Source of the DNA: an uncultured Parolsenella sp.
GTDB taxonomy: Bacteria; Actinomycetota; Coriobacteriia; Coriobacteriales; Atopobiaceae
Length of the DNA: 64,000 nt
Direction of reading: 5' to 3'
NCBI RefSeq assembly: GCF_934660935.1
Contig: NZ_CAKUIH010000002.1
Span: 143,913 to 207,912 of the forward strand
Shown here: positions 15,266-24,118 of the stretch, one piece after another
How positions within the stretch are numbered: position 1 is the stretch's first letter
Layout: every line of letters begins with the position of its first letter
Made by a program: the position numbers and the translations under genes
The notes under the pieces: generated by a model
What the model was told of the DNA's origin: nothing
The model's database searches: none
The model's input: only the letters and a program-made list of their open reading frames with translations

Positions 15266-16560
15266 TGGAGGCCGCTCGCGTCCGTGCTGCCAATGCCTCC
15301 GAGGTCGTCTGTGCCGCGTGGGCATCGAAGCTTGTCCGTGGCGCCGCATGGCTCGAGGACGTGGGTGCCAAGTGGGTGCGCCCGCATCGCTTCTGGCCCG
15401 AGCAGGAGCGTGCGCTCGGTAGCTGCGCCGCATGGTATCCCGGCATCTATCGGCAGATGGCGCCGTGTTGTGCGGGCGTCCGTCTCGAGTTCGAGACAGA
15501 CGCGAGCGAGCTCGTCCTCGAGATCGCCCTCGATGCGGAGCCCGCGGCGACGTCTCGCGTGCTTGCGGGTGTTGCCGAGAAGGGCCTCCTCGCCCCGGGC
15601 GCGCATGACGCGCTTGCGGTCGACGTCGATGGGAAGCGTCTCGCGGACGTTCCGCTCGACGGGGTCGAGCCGCCTGCCGAGCATGGGGCTCGCGGCGGTG
15701 AGGTCGCCTTCGAGCTCACTGCCGGTGCCGCCTCGGGCGACCTTCTCCAGCTCCCGGGCTTTGCGGATGCGAGCCGCGTCTGCGTGTGGCTTCCCGCCCT
15801 GAGGGGAGCTAGGCTTGGCCGTGTCCGCGGAAACGGCACCTTCCTGCGTCCGGTGGAGCGTGACGTGTCCGCCCGCCGCCTCCTCGTTCTCGGCGACTCC
15901 GTGGCCCAGGGCTTCGTGTGTGACTCTCCCGCAGCCTCTTGGCCCGCCATCGTCGCCCGCGAGCGTGGCCTTGACCTCGTGAACCAGAGCGTCGGCGGCC
16001 AAGTCTTCCAGTCGAGCGCCCTCGTGGGCCTCGACCGCCTTGACGCCCCGGATGTCGTGATCGTGGCGCTGGGGGCAAACTACAGCTACGGCCGGGCCTC
16101 CGTCGCGGTCGTTTCCCGCGAGGTCACCGAGTACCTTTCGCACGTTGACGCGCTCTGGCCGGATGCCTCGCTTCTCGTCATGGTTCCGCCTGCTGGGGGA
16201 AAGACGTCCGTGCCTGGTAGCTGCTATCCTTTCATCGACAAAATCATCGGCGACGCCGTCGCTCGCGTGCGCGCCCGTCGCGTCTCTGAGGGGCGCGCCG
16301 CGGTGTATGAGGTCGTGCAGCCGGAGCTTGGCGAAGAGCTCCTTTCTGACGCGGATGGCCACCCAACGGCGGAGGGCGCCCAAATCCTTGCGGACTTCGT
16401 CGACGCCCGCCTCGACGAGTCGCTCGAATGCACTTGCCTGCGCGACTTTGGCCAGTTCGGCCGTTGTGGCGCCTGCCTTGGTACGGCTGCAACCCCAGAA
16501 GATGCCATCGCGGGTGAGCAAGACGATGACCCCGCGGACTCGATTGAAGACGAGGAGTAA
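15265..16560 (+). CDS. SGNH/GDSL hydrolase with N-terminal beta domain (CE2-like)
   Basis: This 431 aa protein has a two-domain layout like carbohydrate esterase family 2. Residues 1-200 look like a beta-sandwich carrying YPGIYRQMAPCCAGVRLEFETDA. An SGNH esterase domain follows, with LLVLGDSVAQGF (catalytic Ser), SVGG, LGANYSYG (Asn) and DADGHPTAEGAQ (Asp/His). No signal peptide is seen, so it should be cytoplasmic, and the acyl substrate is unknown. Near the end, at about 390-405, there is an unusual Cys pattern CTC(x9)GRCGAC that could bind a metal. The GTG start overlaps the phosphatase stop codon. The next gene starts 3 nt downstream. Confidence 0.82.
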   Translation: MEAARVRAANASEVVCAAWASKLVRGAAWLEDVGAKWVRPHRFWPEQERALGSCAAWYPGIYRQMAPCCAGVRLEFETDASELVLEIALDAEPAATSRVLAGVAEKGLLAPGAHDALAVDVDGKRLADVPLDGVEPPAEHGARGGEVAFELTAGAASGDLLQLPGFADASRVCVWLPALRGARLGRVRGNGTFLRPVERDVSARRLLVLGDSVAQGFVCDSPAASWPAIVARERGLDLVNQSVGGQVFQSSALVGLDRLDAPDVVIVALGANYSYGRASVAVVSREVTEYLSHVDALWPDASLLVMVPPAGGKTSVPGSCYPFIDKIIGDAVARVRARRVSEGRAAVYEVVQPELGEELLSDADGHPTAEGAQILADFVDARLDESLECTCLRDFGQFGRCGACLGTAATPEDAIAGEQDDDPADSIEDEE

Positions 16561-16563
16561 CCC

Positions 16564-17718
16564 ATGACCGAGAATGCCACCAGGAACCCCATTGCCTCTC
16601 TGGCCAGCGAGGCCTTTGCCCATGAATACGCTCGTCTCCTTCAGGATTCCGGGGACGTCTCTCGCGACCTCGCCCGGGCCGAGAACTACCTCGCGAGCAC
16701 CCGCGCGGGCCTCGGTGACGAGCCTGTTGCCTGGTCGAGCGAGCCCGTCTTCGTTGACGGCAACGGCCTGGAGCGGCTCGAGACCTTCTCCAACATCGCC
16801 TATTCCGTCCTCGACAAGGCATTGCGCGCCTTTCGCAACAACGCCGACTTTCGTGCCCTGTTTGGCATGGACGCCGCGACGGAGCGCCTGTGCTGCCTCG
16901 ATACCGGCTATGAGTGCCAGGCGCCCATCGTGCGCTTCGACATCGCCTTTGGCGACGGTGGCGCTGCCCAGCTCTTCAACGTGGCGACTGCCGCGGCGAG
17001 GGGTGTCGTTGGCGCTGACGAGGTGACGCGCGCCTGGAGGCGCTCCAGCATCTTTACCGAGTTCGAGTGTCGTCACCAGACCTTGTCCGCCTTCGACCTC
17101 ACCGAGGCGTGCGTCGACTCCGTGCTCGACGTCTACCGCGCCTGGGCGGGCCCGGGCTTCCCGGACACCAACCCCGGCGACGACTACACCTACGGCGATG
17201 AGACGATGAGCCTCTCCATCGTGGGCGACCGCGCAAACACTGACATGAACGAGATCGAGCGCTTCATCACGCTCTTCCGTGACCGTGGCGTGCACGCGCG
17301 CTTCGCCGACGTCTCCGAGCTTTCGATTCGAGAGGTGCGTCCGGGCCGCGTCCGCCTCGTCGACGGTGACGGCCCCATCGCCTGCGTTTGGCGCCGCGTC
17401 GACCTCGGGAGGATTCTCGAGATTGGTGGAGCGGGCCTCGACGCGCTTGTCCAGGCGGCGGAGCGCAACGTCGCCTGTCTCGTGGGTGGCATGCGCACCT
17501 GGCCGCTGGCGTCTCCCCAGTTCGTCTCCGCTCTCACGAGCGAGGCCTTCTCCCGTGAGCTCTCCTCGAGCGAACTCGAGCTCGTGAGGGGCTTTGCCTC
17601 CTGGAGCGATGCGGCGGAGCATGGCTGCGACACGCTGAACGTCTTCGTCTTCAATGGCCACTTTGCCGGCATAAGCGTCGAGACCGACGGGCTCCGTCGT
17701 CCCTGCTACCTCGTCTAG
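16564..17718 (+). CDS. Circularly permuted ATP-grasp-like protein, possibly lacking the catalytic end
   Basis: This 384 aa protein is not a familiar enzyme. PIVRFDIAFGDGG, LFNVATAAARGVVGADEVTRAW and the block VGDRANTDMNEIERFITLF...VRLVDGDGPIACVWRRVDL resemble the first two-thirds of circularly permuted ATP-grasp ligases (glutathionylspermidine-synthase/DUF404 type), including the conserved 'vvyRR.D' turn. The ATP-grasp part that should follow is short: after WPLASPQFVSALTSEAF only about 60 residues remain, so the catalytic domain may be reduced. It is the third gene of a tight operon with a phosphatase and an SGNH hydrolase. The function is not assigned; the fold call is inference by eye. Confidence 0.5.
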   Translation: MTENATRNPIASLASEAFAHEYARLLQDSGDVSRDLARAENYLASTRAGLGDEPVAWSSEPVFVDGNGLERLETFSNIAYSVLDKALRAFRNNADFRALFGMDAATERLCCLDTGYECQAPIVRFDIAFGDGGAAQLFNVATAAARGVVGADEVTRAWRRSSIFTEFECRHQTLSAFDLTEACVDSVLDVYRAWAGPGFPDTNPGDDYTYGDETMSLSIVGDRANTDMNEIERFITLFRDRGVHARFADVSELSIREVRPGRVRLVDGDGPIACVWRRVDLGRILEIGGAGLDALVQAAERNVACLVGGMRTWPLASPQFVSALTSEAFSRELSSSELELVRGFASWSDAAEHGCDTLNVFVFNGHFAGISVETDGLRRPCYLV

Positions 17719-17780
17719 GATTAGTGTCCGCGGCGTGGTGTAGAGTGGGGGGTGTCATCGACGACACCTCTGGAGGAGCC

Positions 17781-19013
17781 ATGTCCAGTCGCATCAATCT
17801 CTGCGCGCCCACGCTGAGGGAGACCCTCTCGAGCGAGGTCGCCGCCGCCGTGCTCGAGCAGCGCTCGCACGGGGGCATGAGTCCCTACGCCACTCCCAAC
17901 GAGGCGGCCGTGCGCCGTCGCGATGACGCACGCGACCGCGACGGCGCGGAGCGCCCGGCCTTCATCCGTGATTCGGAGAAGATCATCCACCTGCCTGCCT
18001 ATAACCGCCTGGCGGGCAAGACGCAGGTCTACTCGCTGCGCGCCAACGATGACATCTCGCGTCGTGGCCTCCACGTGCAGCTCGTGAGCCGCGTTGCGAG
18101 GGACATAGGCCTCTCCCTCGGCCTCAACCTCGACCTCATCGAGGCGATCGCCCTCGGCCACGATGTCGGCCACACGCCGTTCGGCCATGCCGGCGAGCGC
18201 TTCCTGAATGACGCCTACCATGCGCGCACGGGCCGCTGGTTTTTCCATAACGTCCAGAGCGTGCGCGTTCTCGATGTCCTCTCCGGGCGTAACCTCGCCC
18301 TCCAGACGCTCGATGGCGTAATCTGCCACAACGGCGAGTGCGAGCGCCAGGTGTTCGAGACGAGCGACCTCTCGAGCTTCGATGACCTTGATGCCGTGGT
18401 CTCCGGCTGTTGGAAGACGGGGGAGGGCGCCATCGGCCATCTCCGTCCCATGACGCTCGAGGGGTGCGTCGTCCGTGTGAGCGACATCATCGCCTATGTG
18501 GGCAAAGACCGCCAGGACGCCATCGCCGCTGGCTTCGTGACGGAGGATTCCTTCGACGATGGCCTTGGGGGTGCCTATAACTCGTGGGCTCTCGGTGCCT
18601 TCATCACGGACGTCATCGAGCATAGCTTTGGCCGCAACCGCATCGAGATGAGCGAGGAGGCCTTCGCGGAGATGCGCCGCGCCAAGCGGGAGAACTTCGA
18701 GAAGATATACAACGCGAGCGAGCTCAACGGCGAGCGCGCGGAGGAAATCTCCGCGCTCTTCGCCCGCGTGTACGATCGTATGCTCGGTGACCTGCGTGCC
18801 GGTGACGAGTCGAGCCCGATCTTCCGGCACCATATCGTCGACGTCGAGCGAGCCCTGTCATACTACGGCCAGACCTATCGCTGGCAGGACGACCTCGACC
18901 TCACGGTGGTCGACTACATCTCCAGCATGACGGATGACTACTTCGTTGCCCTCGCGCAGAACCTCTTCCCCGAGTCCGAGGCCCTGTTCCGCCGTCGCGG
19001 CTACTTCTGCTAG
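17781..19013 (+). CDS. dgt: Deoxyguanosinetriphosphate triphosphohydrolase-like HD protein (Dgt)
   Basis: This is an HD-domain dNTP triphosphohydrolase, which converts dGTP or other dNTPs to nucleoside and tripolyphosphate and affects dNTP pools. The 410 aa product has RDSEKIIHLPAYNRLAGKTQV, the metal-binding H...HD pattern in HVQLVSRVARDI and ALGHDVGHTPFGHAGE, then LQTLDGVICHNGE and DIIAYVGKDRQDA. ATG 17781 is preceded by CTGGAGGAG and gives the usual N-terminus; an in-frame GTG at 17724 is less likely. It is followed by rarA, so the pair may act in genome maintenance. Confidence 0.9.
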   Translation: MSSRINLCAPTLRETLSSEVAAAVLEQRSHGGMSPYATPNEAAVRRRDDARDRDGAERPAFIRDSEKIIHLPAYNRLAGKTQVYSLRANDDISRRGLHVQLVSRVARDIGLSLGLNLDLIEAIALGHDVGHTPFGHAGERFLNDAYHARTGRWFFHNVQSVRVLDVLSGRNLALQTLDGVICHNGECERQVFETSDLSSFDDLDAVVSGCWKTGEGAIGHLRPMTLEGCVVRVSDIIAYVGKDRQDAIAAGFVTEDSFDDGLGGAYNSWALGAFITDVIEHSFGRNRIEMSEEAFAEMRRAKRENFEKIYNASELNGERAEEISALFARVYDRMLGDLRAGDESSPIFRHHIVDVERALSYYGQTYRWQDDLDLTVVDYISSMTDDYFVALAQNLFPESEALFRRRGYFC

Positions 19014-19047
19014 CTCACGCCGCCGGCTACGTCATACAATCGGACCC

Positions 19048-20619
19048 ATGGATACTCTTTTTTCAGAAGTTGAGCGCTACAAGCGCAACATGAACGCGCC
19101 CCTGGCGGTTCGCATGCGCCCCCAGACCCTCGCGGATTACGTGGGCCAGGAGCAGGCTGTCGGCCCGGACTCATGGCTGCGCCGCGCCATCGAGCATGAC
19201 GTCCTCTCGAGCGTCCTGCTCTACGGCCCCGCCGGCACCGGCAAGACGACGCTCGCGCGCATCATCGCCAACACCACTCACGCGGAGTTCGTCGAGGTCT
19301 CGGCGATCACGGGGACGGTCAAGGACCTCCGTCGCGAGATCGAGGCGGCGGAGTCCCGCCTCATGACGCGCGGCCTGCGCACGATACTCTTCGTGGACGA
19401 GATCCACCGCTTCAACCGCTCCCAGCAGGACGCCCTGCTCCATGCGGTCGAGGATCGCATCGTCATCCTGGTGGGTGCCACCACCGAGAACCCCTACTTC
19501 GAGGTGAACTCCGCCCTCATCTCGCGCAGTCGCGTGGTCGAGCTGATTCCGCTCGATGACTCCGCGATCGGCCTTCTGGTGGACCGCGCCCTCGCGTCCG
19601 AGCACGGCCTGCGCGGCCTGTTCTCCCTCGATGACGATGCTCGCGCGGAGATTGTGCAGCTTGCCGGTGGAGACGCGCGCTCCGCCCTGACCACGCTCGA
19701 GCTCGCGAGCCAGATGGCACTTCCCGCGGGAGCGAAGGTCACGCCCGAGGGGGAGATCCTCCTCGAGGGTGGTTCCATGCTCGCGCGAGACGCCGGTGAC
19801 CCCGGGGAGGCGCCTCTCCGCATTACCCGCGAGAACGTGACCGAGGCAAATCCCCGCCGTGGGCTTCCCTATGACAAGTCCGGCGACATGCACTACGACA
19901 TCATCTCCGCCTTCATCAAGTCGATGCGCGGCAGCGACCCGGATGCCGTCCTCTACTGGCTCGCCCGCATGATCGACGCGGGGGAGGACCCGAAGTTCAT
20001 CGCCCGCCGCATCATGATCCACGCGAGCGAGGACGTGGGCAACGCGGACCCGCAGGCGATTCTCGTGGCGGAGGCCGCCTTCAAGAGCGCCGAGGTCATT
20101 GGCTATCCGGAGTGCCGGATTAACCTCGCCCAGGCGGCGCTCTACGTGTGCCTCGCGCCTAAGAGCAACGCCTGCGAGGCGGGTATCGATGCCGCGCTCG
20201 CCGAGGTCCGCCACGGGCCGCGCCGCGAGGTGCCCAATCACCTGCGCGACCGTCACCGCCCGGGCTCGGATTCCTATGGACCCTACCTCTACCCGCATAA
20301 CTATCCGGAGGGGTGGGTCGAGCAGCAGTACCTGCCGGACGGTCTCGAGCGTGGCCAGTTCTTTAGCCCGAGCGGTCGCGGCTGGGAGGCCTGGCGCCTC
20401 GACGTCACGTCTTCCGGTCGAACGGGGGCGACGCCGCGCGAGGTGGAGGTTCCGCCCGCGTCTGCCGAGGATGGCCTGGTCGCATCGGCGCCCCGGGCGC
20501 CCGAACCTGCCGCACCGGCACCCCAGGCTGCTGTCGCCGCTGCGCCTGAGCCCATGTCGCCCGAGGCAGGCCATGCGTCTGCGCCAGAGTCCCAAACCCA
20601 AGACGCCGCCGAGGAGTAG
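19048..20619 (+). CDS. rarA: RarA/MgsA, replication-associated recombination AAA+ ATPase
   Basis: RarA is a clamp-loader-like ATPase that acts at stalled replication forks. The product is 523 aa from ATG 19048. The N-terminus PLAVRMRPQTLADYVGQEQ is characteristic, Walker A is LYGPAGTGKTTLA, Walker B is LFVDEIHRFNRSQQD, sensor 1 is GATTENPYFEVN, and the C-terminal tetramerisation region contains RRIMIHASEDVGNADPQA. Residues beyond about 445 are a Pro/Ala-rich tail not found in typical members (about 430 aa). The Shine-Dalgarno site is poor; TACAAT just upstream (19035) could be a -10 giving a near-leaderless message. Confidence 0.93.
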   Translation: MDTLFSEVERYKRNMNAPLAVRMRPQTLADYVGQEQAVGPDSWLRRAIEHDVLSSVLLYGPAGTGKTTLARIIANTTHAEFVEVSAITGTVKDLRREIEAAESRLMTRGLRTILFVDEIHRFNRSQQDALLHAVEDRIVILVGATTENPYFEVNSALISRSRVVELIPLDDSAIGLLVDRALASEHGLRGLFSLDDDARAEIVQLAGGDARSALTTLELASQMALPAGAKVTPEGEILLEGGSMLARDAGDPGEAPLRITRENVTEANPRRGLPYDKSGDMHYDIISAFIKSMRGSDPDAVLYWLARMIDAGEDPKFIARRIMIHASEDVGNADPQAILVAEAAFKSAEVIGYPECRINLAQAALYVCLAPKSNACEAGIDAALAEVRHGPRREVPNHLRDRHRPGSDSYGPYLYPHNYPEGWVEQQYLPDGLERGQFFSPSGRGWEAWRLDVTSSGRTGATPREVEVPPASAEDGLVASAPRAPEPAAPAPQAAVAAAPEPMSPEAGHASAPESQTQDAAEE

Positions 20620-20699
20620 TCCGCGCGCGGACGGGTAGAATGTCCCCTAGCCATTGCACGCCCGCGCAGACGGGCGCACCCAACTCGTGAGGAGCCACG

Positions 20700-21347
20700 A
20701 TGTCCACTGAAGGATTTGCTCTTGACCCCATGACGATCGCGCTCATTGTTCTTGTCATCGCCGGTGTTTGGGCCGTGGTCGAGCTCGCGCTCACGCTACG
20801 CCAGACCCGCAAGAGCGTCTCTGAGCTCACGGATTCCGTGAACGAGACGATCGCGGACATCCGCCCCGTCGTCGCCAAGCTCGATGGTGTCGCCGACGAG
20901 CTGCCGGCTGCCGCCAAGCAGATCGAGCCCATCCTCGAGAAGGCCTCCACCACGGTCGACCTCATCAACGTTGACCTCGTTCGCGTCGAGGGCATCCTCT
21001 CTGACGTCAACACCGTGACTGACACGGGCGCGCGTGCCACCGGCGCCGTCAGTGGTGCCGTCGAGTCCGTCGTCACGGGCGTCGCCGGTGCGCTGGGTAA
21101 GGTCGCCGGCAAGGTTTCCGGCCGCACCAGCGCCAAGATCTCCGCTCCTGCCGCCACCGGCGCGCTCGATGCCCCGGCTCCCGCAGAGCCCGTGAACGTC
21201 GAGAGGGTCTCTGGTGACGAGGGCTACTTCACCTATCCTTCCGCTCCCGCCGATGATGTCCCGGTGGAGCAGGTCCCGTCCGTTTCCGATGATGCCTCCT
21301 GCGAGGCGCCGGCAGAGCCCTCCGCGGCCGCCGAGAAGGCTGAGTAG
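20700..21347 (+). CDS. DUF948-like membrane-anchored coiled-coil protein
   Basis: The 215 aa protein has one membrane span (about residues 10-30, MTIALIVLVIAGVWAVVELAL). A long helical region with repeated hydrophobic/charged spacing follows (SVSELTDSVNETIADIRPVVAKLDGVADELPAAAKQIEPILEKASTTV), as in DUF948 general-stress-type proteins. The last 60 residues are Pro/Ala/Glu-rich. GTGAGGAGC precedes the ATG. It abuts the anti-sigma-like gene and the SigB-type gene, so a stress link is plausible but unproven. Confidence 0.65.
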   Translation: MSTEGFALDPMTIALIVLVIAGVWAVVELALTLRQTRKSVSELTDSVNETIADIRPVVAKLDGVADELPAAAKQIEPILEKASTTVDLINVDLVRVEGILSDVNTVTDTGARATGAVSGAVESVVTGVAGALGKVAGKVSGRTSAKISAPAATGALDAPAPAEPVNVERVSGDEGYFTYPSAPADDVPVEQVPSVSDDASCEAPAEPSAAAEKAE

Positions 21348-21743
21348 ATGATGGCAACGACAGAAGAAGAGCAGCAGATGCCCGTTTCCCTTTCCGTTCC
21401 CGCGAGCGCCTCATTCGCGCGTCCCGTGCGCATGCTCGCCGCGAACCTCGCCGTGCTCGCCGGCCTTTCCGTCGACGGCGTCGAAGACGTCCGCATGGCC
21501 GCCGAGGAGGCCTTCGTGTGGTGCTGCGCCACCAAGCCCGAGGCCTGCGAGGTCAGCTTTGACGCGAGCGGAGACGCCCTCACCATGACCTTTGCCCTTG
21601 GCGAGGCCGAGCCGGAGGATGACCAGATCACTACGTATGCGGAGCTCATCCTTACCGCCGTCTGTGACGAGTGCGAGCTCGATGACGAGGCGCACACGCT
21701 TTCGCTCACGCTCCAGAAGAATGTGGATGCCCTTGATGCCTAG
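21348..21743 (+). CDS. RsbW/SpoIIAB-like anti-sigma fold, ATP site degenerate
   Basis: This is a small 131 aa protein. VSLSVPASASFARPVRMLAANLAVLAGLSVDGVEDVRMAAEEAFVWCCA matches the start of RsbW/SpoIIAB GHKL kinases (helix with ED(V)RMAAEEAF). The N-box Asn is not recognisable, and the glycine-rich G1/G2 boxes (DxGxG) are absent; only YAELILTAVCDECELDDEAHTLSLTLQK follows. It therefore probably does not bind ATP like a standard anti-sigma kinase. Its position, overlapping a SigB-type sigma gene by 8 nt, strongly suggests a regulatory partner. Either of two adjacent ATGs could start it. Confidence 0.7.
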   Translation: MMATTEEEQQMPVSLSVPASASFARPVRMLAANLAVLAGLSVDGVEDVRMAAEEAFVWCCATKPEACEVSFDASGDALTMTFALGEAEPEDDQITTYAELILTAVCDECELDDEAHTLSLTLQKNVDALDA

Positions 21744-22593
21744 TGACTCCAGAGAGCTTACGAGCGAGCAGCGAGCCCAGGCGCGTCGCGAGGCTGCCGC
21801 CGCCGTGCGTGACCTGCCTGCCACCCCAAAGGGCAAGCTGGCTTGGGACAAGGAACGCACTCGTGAGCTATTCCGCCTTTATAAGGAGGAGGGAGACGAG
21901 GACGCCCGAGACGAGCTCATCATGAGTCACCTCAACCTCGTTCGCTTCCTCTCCGCAAAATTCAAGAACAGGGGAGAGCCCCTCGATGACCTCGTCCAGG
22001 TGGGCACGATCGGTCTTATCAAGGCGATCGACCGCTTCGACCCCGAGCGTGGCCTCGAGTTCACCACCTATGCCACGCCCACCATCCTGGGAGAGATCAA
22101 GCGTCACTTCCGCGACAAGGGCTGGAGCGTCCGCGTGCCGAGGCGTCTGCAGGAGCTCTCTGCCAAGGTCAACCTGGTGACAGATGAGCTCACGAAGGAG
22201 CTCCAGCGCTCGCCTTCGACCGAGGAGGTCGCTTCTCGCCTTGGCGTGAGCGTCGACGAGGTCCTTGAGGCGATGGAGTCCTCGAGTGCCTATAGCTCCG
22301 TGCCCCTCGAGGGTGGGAACAACGAGGACGAGGACGCCCCCGCCGTCATCGACCACTACGCGAGCGTCGACCAAGACCTCGCCGCCTCGGATGACCGCAT
22401 GGTCATTGAGGACACGATTCGCGAGTTCTCTCCGCGCGAGCAGGAAGTCGTCCGCATGCGCTTCGACGAGGGCCTTACGCAGGTCGAGATAGCCAAGCGC
22501 CTGGGAATCTCCCAGGTCCAGGTGAGTCGTCTTCTGCGTCGCACGCTCAAGAAGCTCCAGGACAAGATCGACCCGGAAGGCCTTATGCGATGA
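21736..22593 (+). CDS. SigB/SigF-type RNA polymerase sigma factor
   Basis: This is an alternative sigma-70 family factor of 285 aa. Region 2 has LIMSHLNLVRFLSAKFKNRGEPLDDLVQVGTIGLIKAIDRFDPERGLEFTTYATPTILGEIKRHFRDKGWSVRVPRR, a textbook SigB/SigF/SigG pattern. Region 3 is LQELSAKVNLVTDELTKELQRSPSTEEVA. Region 4 has FSPREQEVVRMRFDEGLTQVEIAKRLGISQVQVSRLLRRTLKKL. It would direct RNA polymerase to stress or growth-phase genes. ATG 21736 lies inside the preceding anti-sigma-like gene; ATGs at 21721 and 21727 are alternatives. The 3' end overlaps the transporter gene by 4 nt. Confidence 0.93.
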   Translation: MPSDSRELTSEQRAQARREAAAAVRDLPATPKGKLAWDKERTRELFRLYKEEGDEDARDELIMSHLNLVRFLSAKFKNRGEPLDDLVQVGTIGLIKAIDRFDPERGLEFTTYATPTILGEIKRHFRDKGWSVRVPRRLQELSAKVNLVTDELTKELQRSPSTEEVASRLGVSVDEVLEAMESSSAYSSVPLEGGNNEDEDAPAVIDHYASVDQDLAASDDRMVIEDTIREFSPREQEVVRMRFDEGLTQVEIAKRLGISQVQVSRLLRRTLKKLQDKIDPEGLMR

Positions 22594-23930
22594 GCCTACA
22601 GAAACTAACCTCCGAGGAGCGAGAGGAGTCTTATCGCTCCGCGAGGCTCGTTGCCGTACGCGCGTGGGCATTCATCGGCTGTGCCATTGCGTTTGCCATC
22701 ATCCTTGCGGTCCTCGGGCGTGTGAGCTCTGCGGTCATCTGCCTCTCCGTCGGCGCCATCGTGGGGTTCATCTGCAGCTCGATCACCAACTGGTTCGAGC
22801 GCCATGGCGTTAGCAGGGGCATTGGCGCCCTGCTCTCGCTCGTATTGGTCATCGGCGTGGTCCTCGCATTCCTCATCTGGCTGGTGCCGCTGTTCGTCGG
22901 CCAGCTGAGCCAGATGCTCGACCGCGTTCCCTCGCTGTTCGCGCAGTCCCAGGAGTTCGTGCAGCATCTCTTCTCTTCCTACGGCTCCGCCGAGACCACG
23001 GACTTCCAGGCCAACGTCCAGTCCCTGCTCGTCGGGCTTACCGATGTGGGCACCACGCTCGTGAGCAAGCTCGCTGGCTGGCTTTCCCGGGCGTTCGTTC
23101 CCAACGTCATGAGCCTCGTGAATACCATTGTGATGTCGTTCCTCGGCCTCTTCATGGCCTATTGGTTTGCGAAGGACTATCCGCTGATCATGCGCGAGCT
23201 CGGCGTCATCGCGGGACCCCGCCACGCCGAGGACCTCGCGCTCCTCGTCGCGGTCCTCGGGCGCTCCGTCGGCGGCTACATGCGCGGCATCGTGGTCACG
23301 AGCATCATCGACGGCGTCTTGGCCTACATCGGGTTCACGATCTGCGGCAACCCCTATCCTGGCCTGATGGCCCTCGTCGCGGGAGTCCTGCATTTCGTCC
23401 CCGTCATCGGTCCCTTCACGGCCTCGTTCCTCGCCGCGCTTGTCGGCCTTCTCGTGAATCCCGTGGTCGCCTTCTGGTCATTCGTGCTTTCTGACATGGC
23501 GCAGAACTTCACGGATAACGTCCTGAGCCCCCTCGTGATGCGCAGTGCCGTCAAGATCCATCCCGCCATGAGCCTCATCGGCGTCACCGTGGGCGCGAGC
23601 CTCGGCGGGGCGCTGGGCATGGCTCTGGCCGTGCCGCTCACCGCCGCCGTCAAGGGCGCCTTCATCTACTTCTTCGAGAACAAGACGGGCAGGCAGCTCG
23701 TGAGCTGGGAGGGCGCCTTCTTCAAGGGCACGCCCTTCCATCACCCGGATGGCACGCCGGTGCCCTCGTTCGATGCCCTCGACGATGACTCCTTCCTCGA
23801 GAGGTCCCTCATCATCGATCCCAGCACCATGGATGGGGTGGAGGCGGAGGAGCGTCCTGACGCGGAGAAACCCATCCTCGCGGAGACCCTCCGCCAGCAG
23901 CTCGAGGAGTTCAAGCGCCTGCGCAAGTAG
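22590..23930 (+). CDS. AI-2E family (PerM/YdiK) membrane transporter
   Basis: This 446 aa polytopic membrane protein has hydrophobic segments near residues 22-55, 75-100, 170-195, 225-275 and 300-350. GYMRGIVVTSIIDGVLAYIGFTICGNPYPGLMALVAGVLHFVPVIGPF matches the AI-2E/PerM core. Substrates in this family are mixed (autoinducer-2, Na+/H+ or unknown), so none is assigned. A cytoplasmic tail of about 80 residues follows the last span. The ATGA overlap with the sigma gene implies co-translation. Downstream, 188 bp lead to alaS, with a weak hairpin at 24007-24035 (GAAGGG/CCCTTC). Confidence 0.85.
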   Translation: MSLQKLTSEEREESYRSARLVAVRAWAFIGCAIAFAIILAVLGRVSSAVICLSVGAIVGFICSSITNWFERHGVSRGIGALLSLVLVIGVVLAFLIWLVPLFVGQLSQMLDRVPSLFAQSQEFVQHLFSSYGSAETTDFQANVQSLLVGLTDVGTTLVSKLAGWLSRAFVPNVMSLVNTIVMSFLGLFMAYWFAKDYPLIMRELGVIAGPRHAEDLALLVAVLGRSVGGYMRGIVVTSIIDGVLAYIGFTICGNPYPGLMALVAGVLHFVPVIGPFTASFLAALVGLLVNPVVAFWSFVLSDMAQNFTDNVLSPLVMRSAVKIHPAMSLIGVTVGASLGGALGMALAVPLTAAVKGAFIYFFENKTGRQLVSWEGAFFKGTPFHHPDGTPVPSFDALDDDSFLERSLIIDPSTMDGVEAEERPDAEKPILAETLRQQLEEFKRLRK

Positions 23931-24068
23931 CACGTCGGATGATGCGGGCGTTCGCGCGTCACGTGCGCGGGGAGCGGCGCGGCAGATGCGCTCAATCGAA
24001 TCTTGTGAAGGGTCGGGGCTCAGCTCAGGCCCTTCGTCGTTTCCATTCATCCGCGTAGCCGCTCGCGG

Positions 24069-24089
24069 TATACTTACGAGCTGTATGCG
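24069..24089 (+). promoter_or_regulatory. Candidate alaS promoter with the GAGCTGTATGCG motif
   Basis: TATACT (24069-24074) is a good -10; TTCATC (24046-24051) at 17 bp spacing is a weak -35. The following GAGCTGTATGCG (24078-24089) is identical over 12 nt to the sequence after the murC -10 and would cover the transcription start. No T-box leader was seen in the 44 nt to the start codon. Confidence 0.55.
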
Positions 24090-24118
24090 CTGACACCACC
24101 CGATCGTAGGGGAGAGAT

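Noticed and set aside
20620..20699. tRNA or small RNA in short gaps
   Set aside because: No TTCGA-type T-loop with paired acceptor ends was found in this or any other gap; the spacers are consistent with promoters and ribosome sites.
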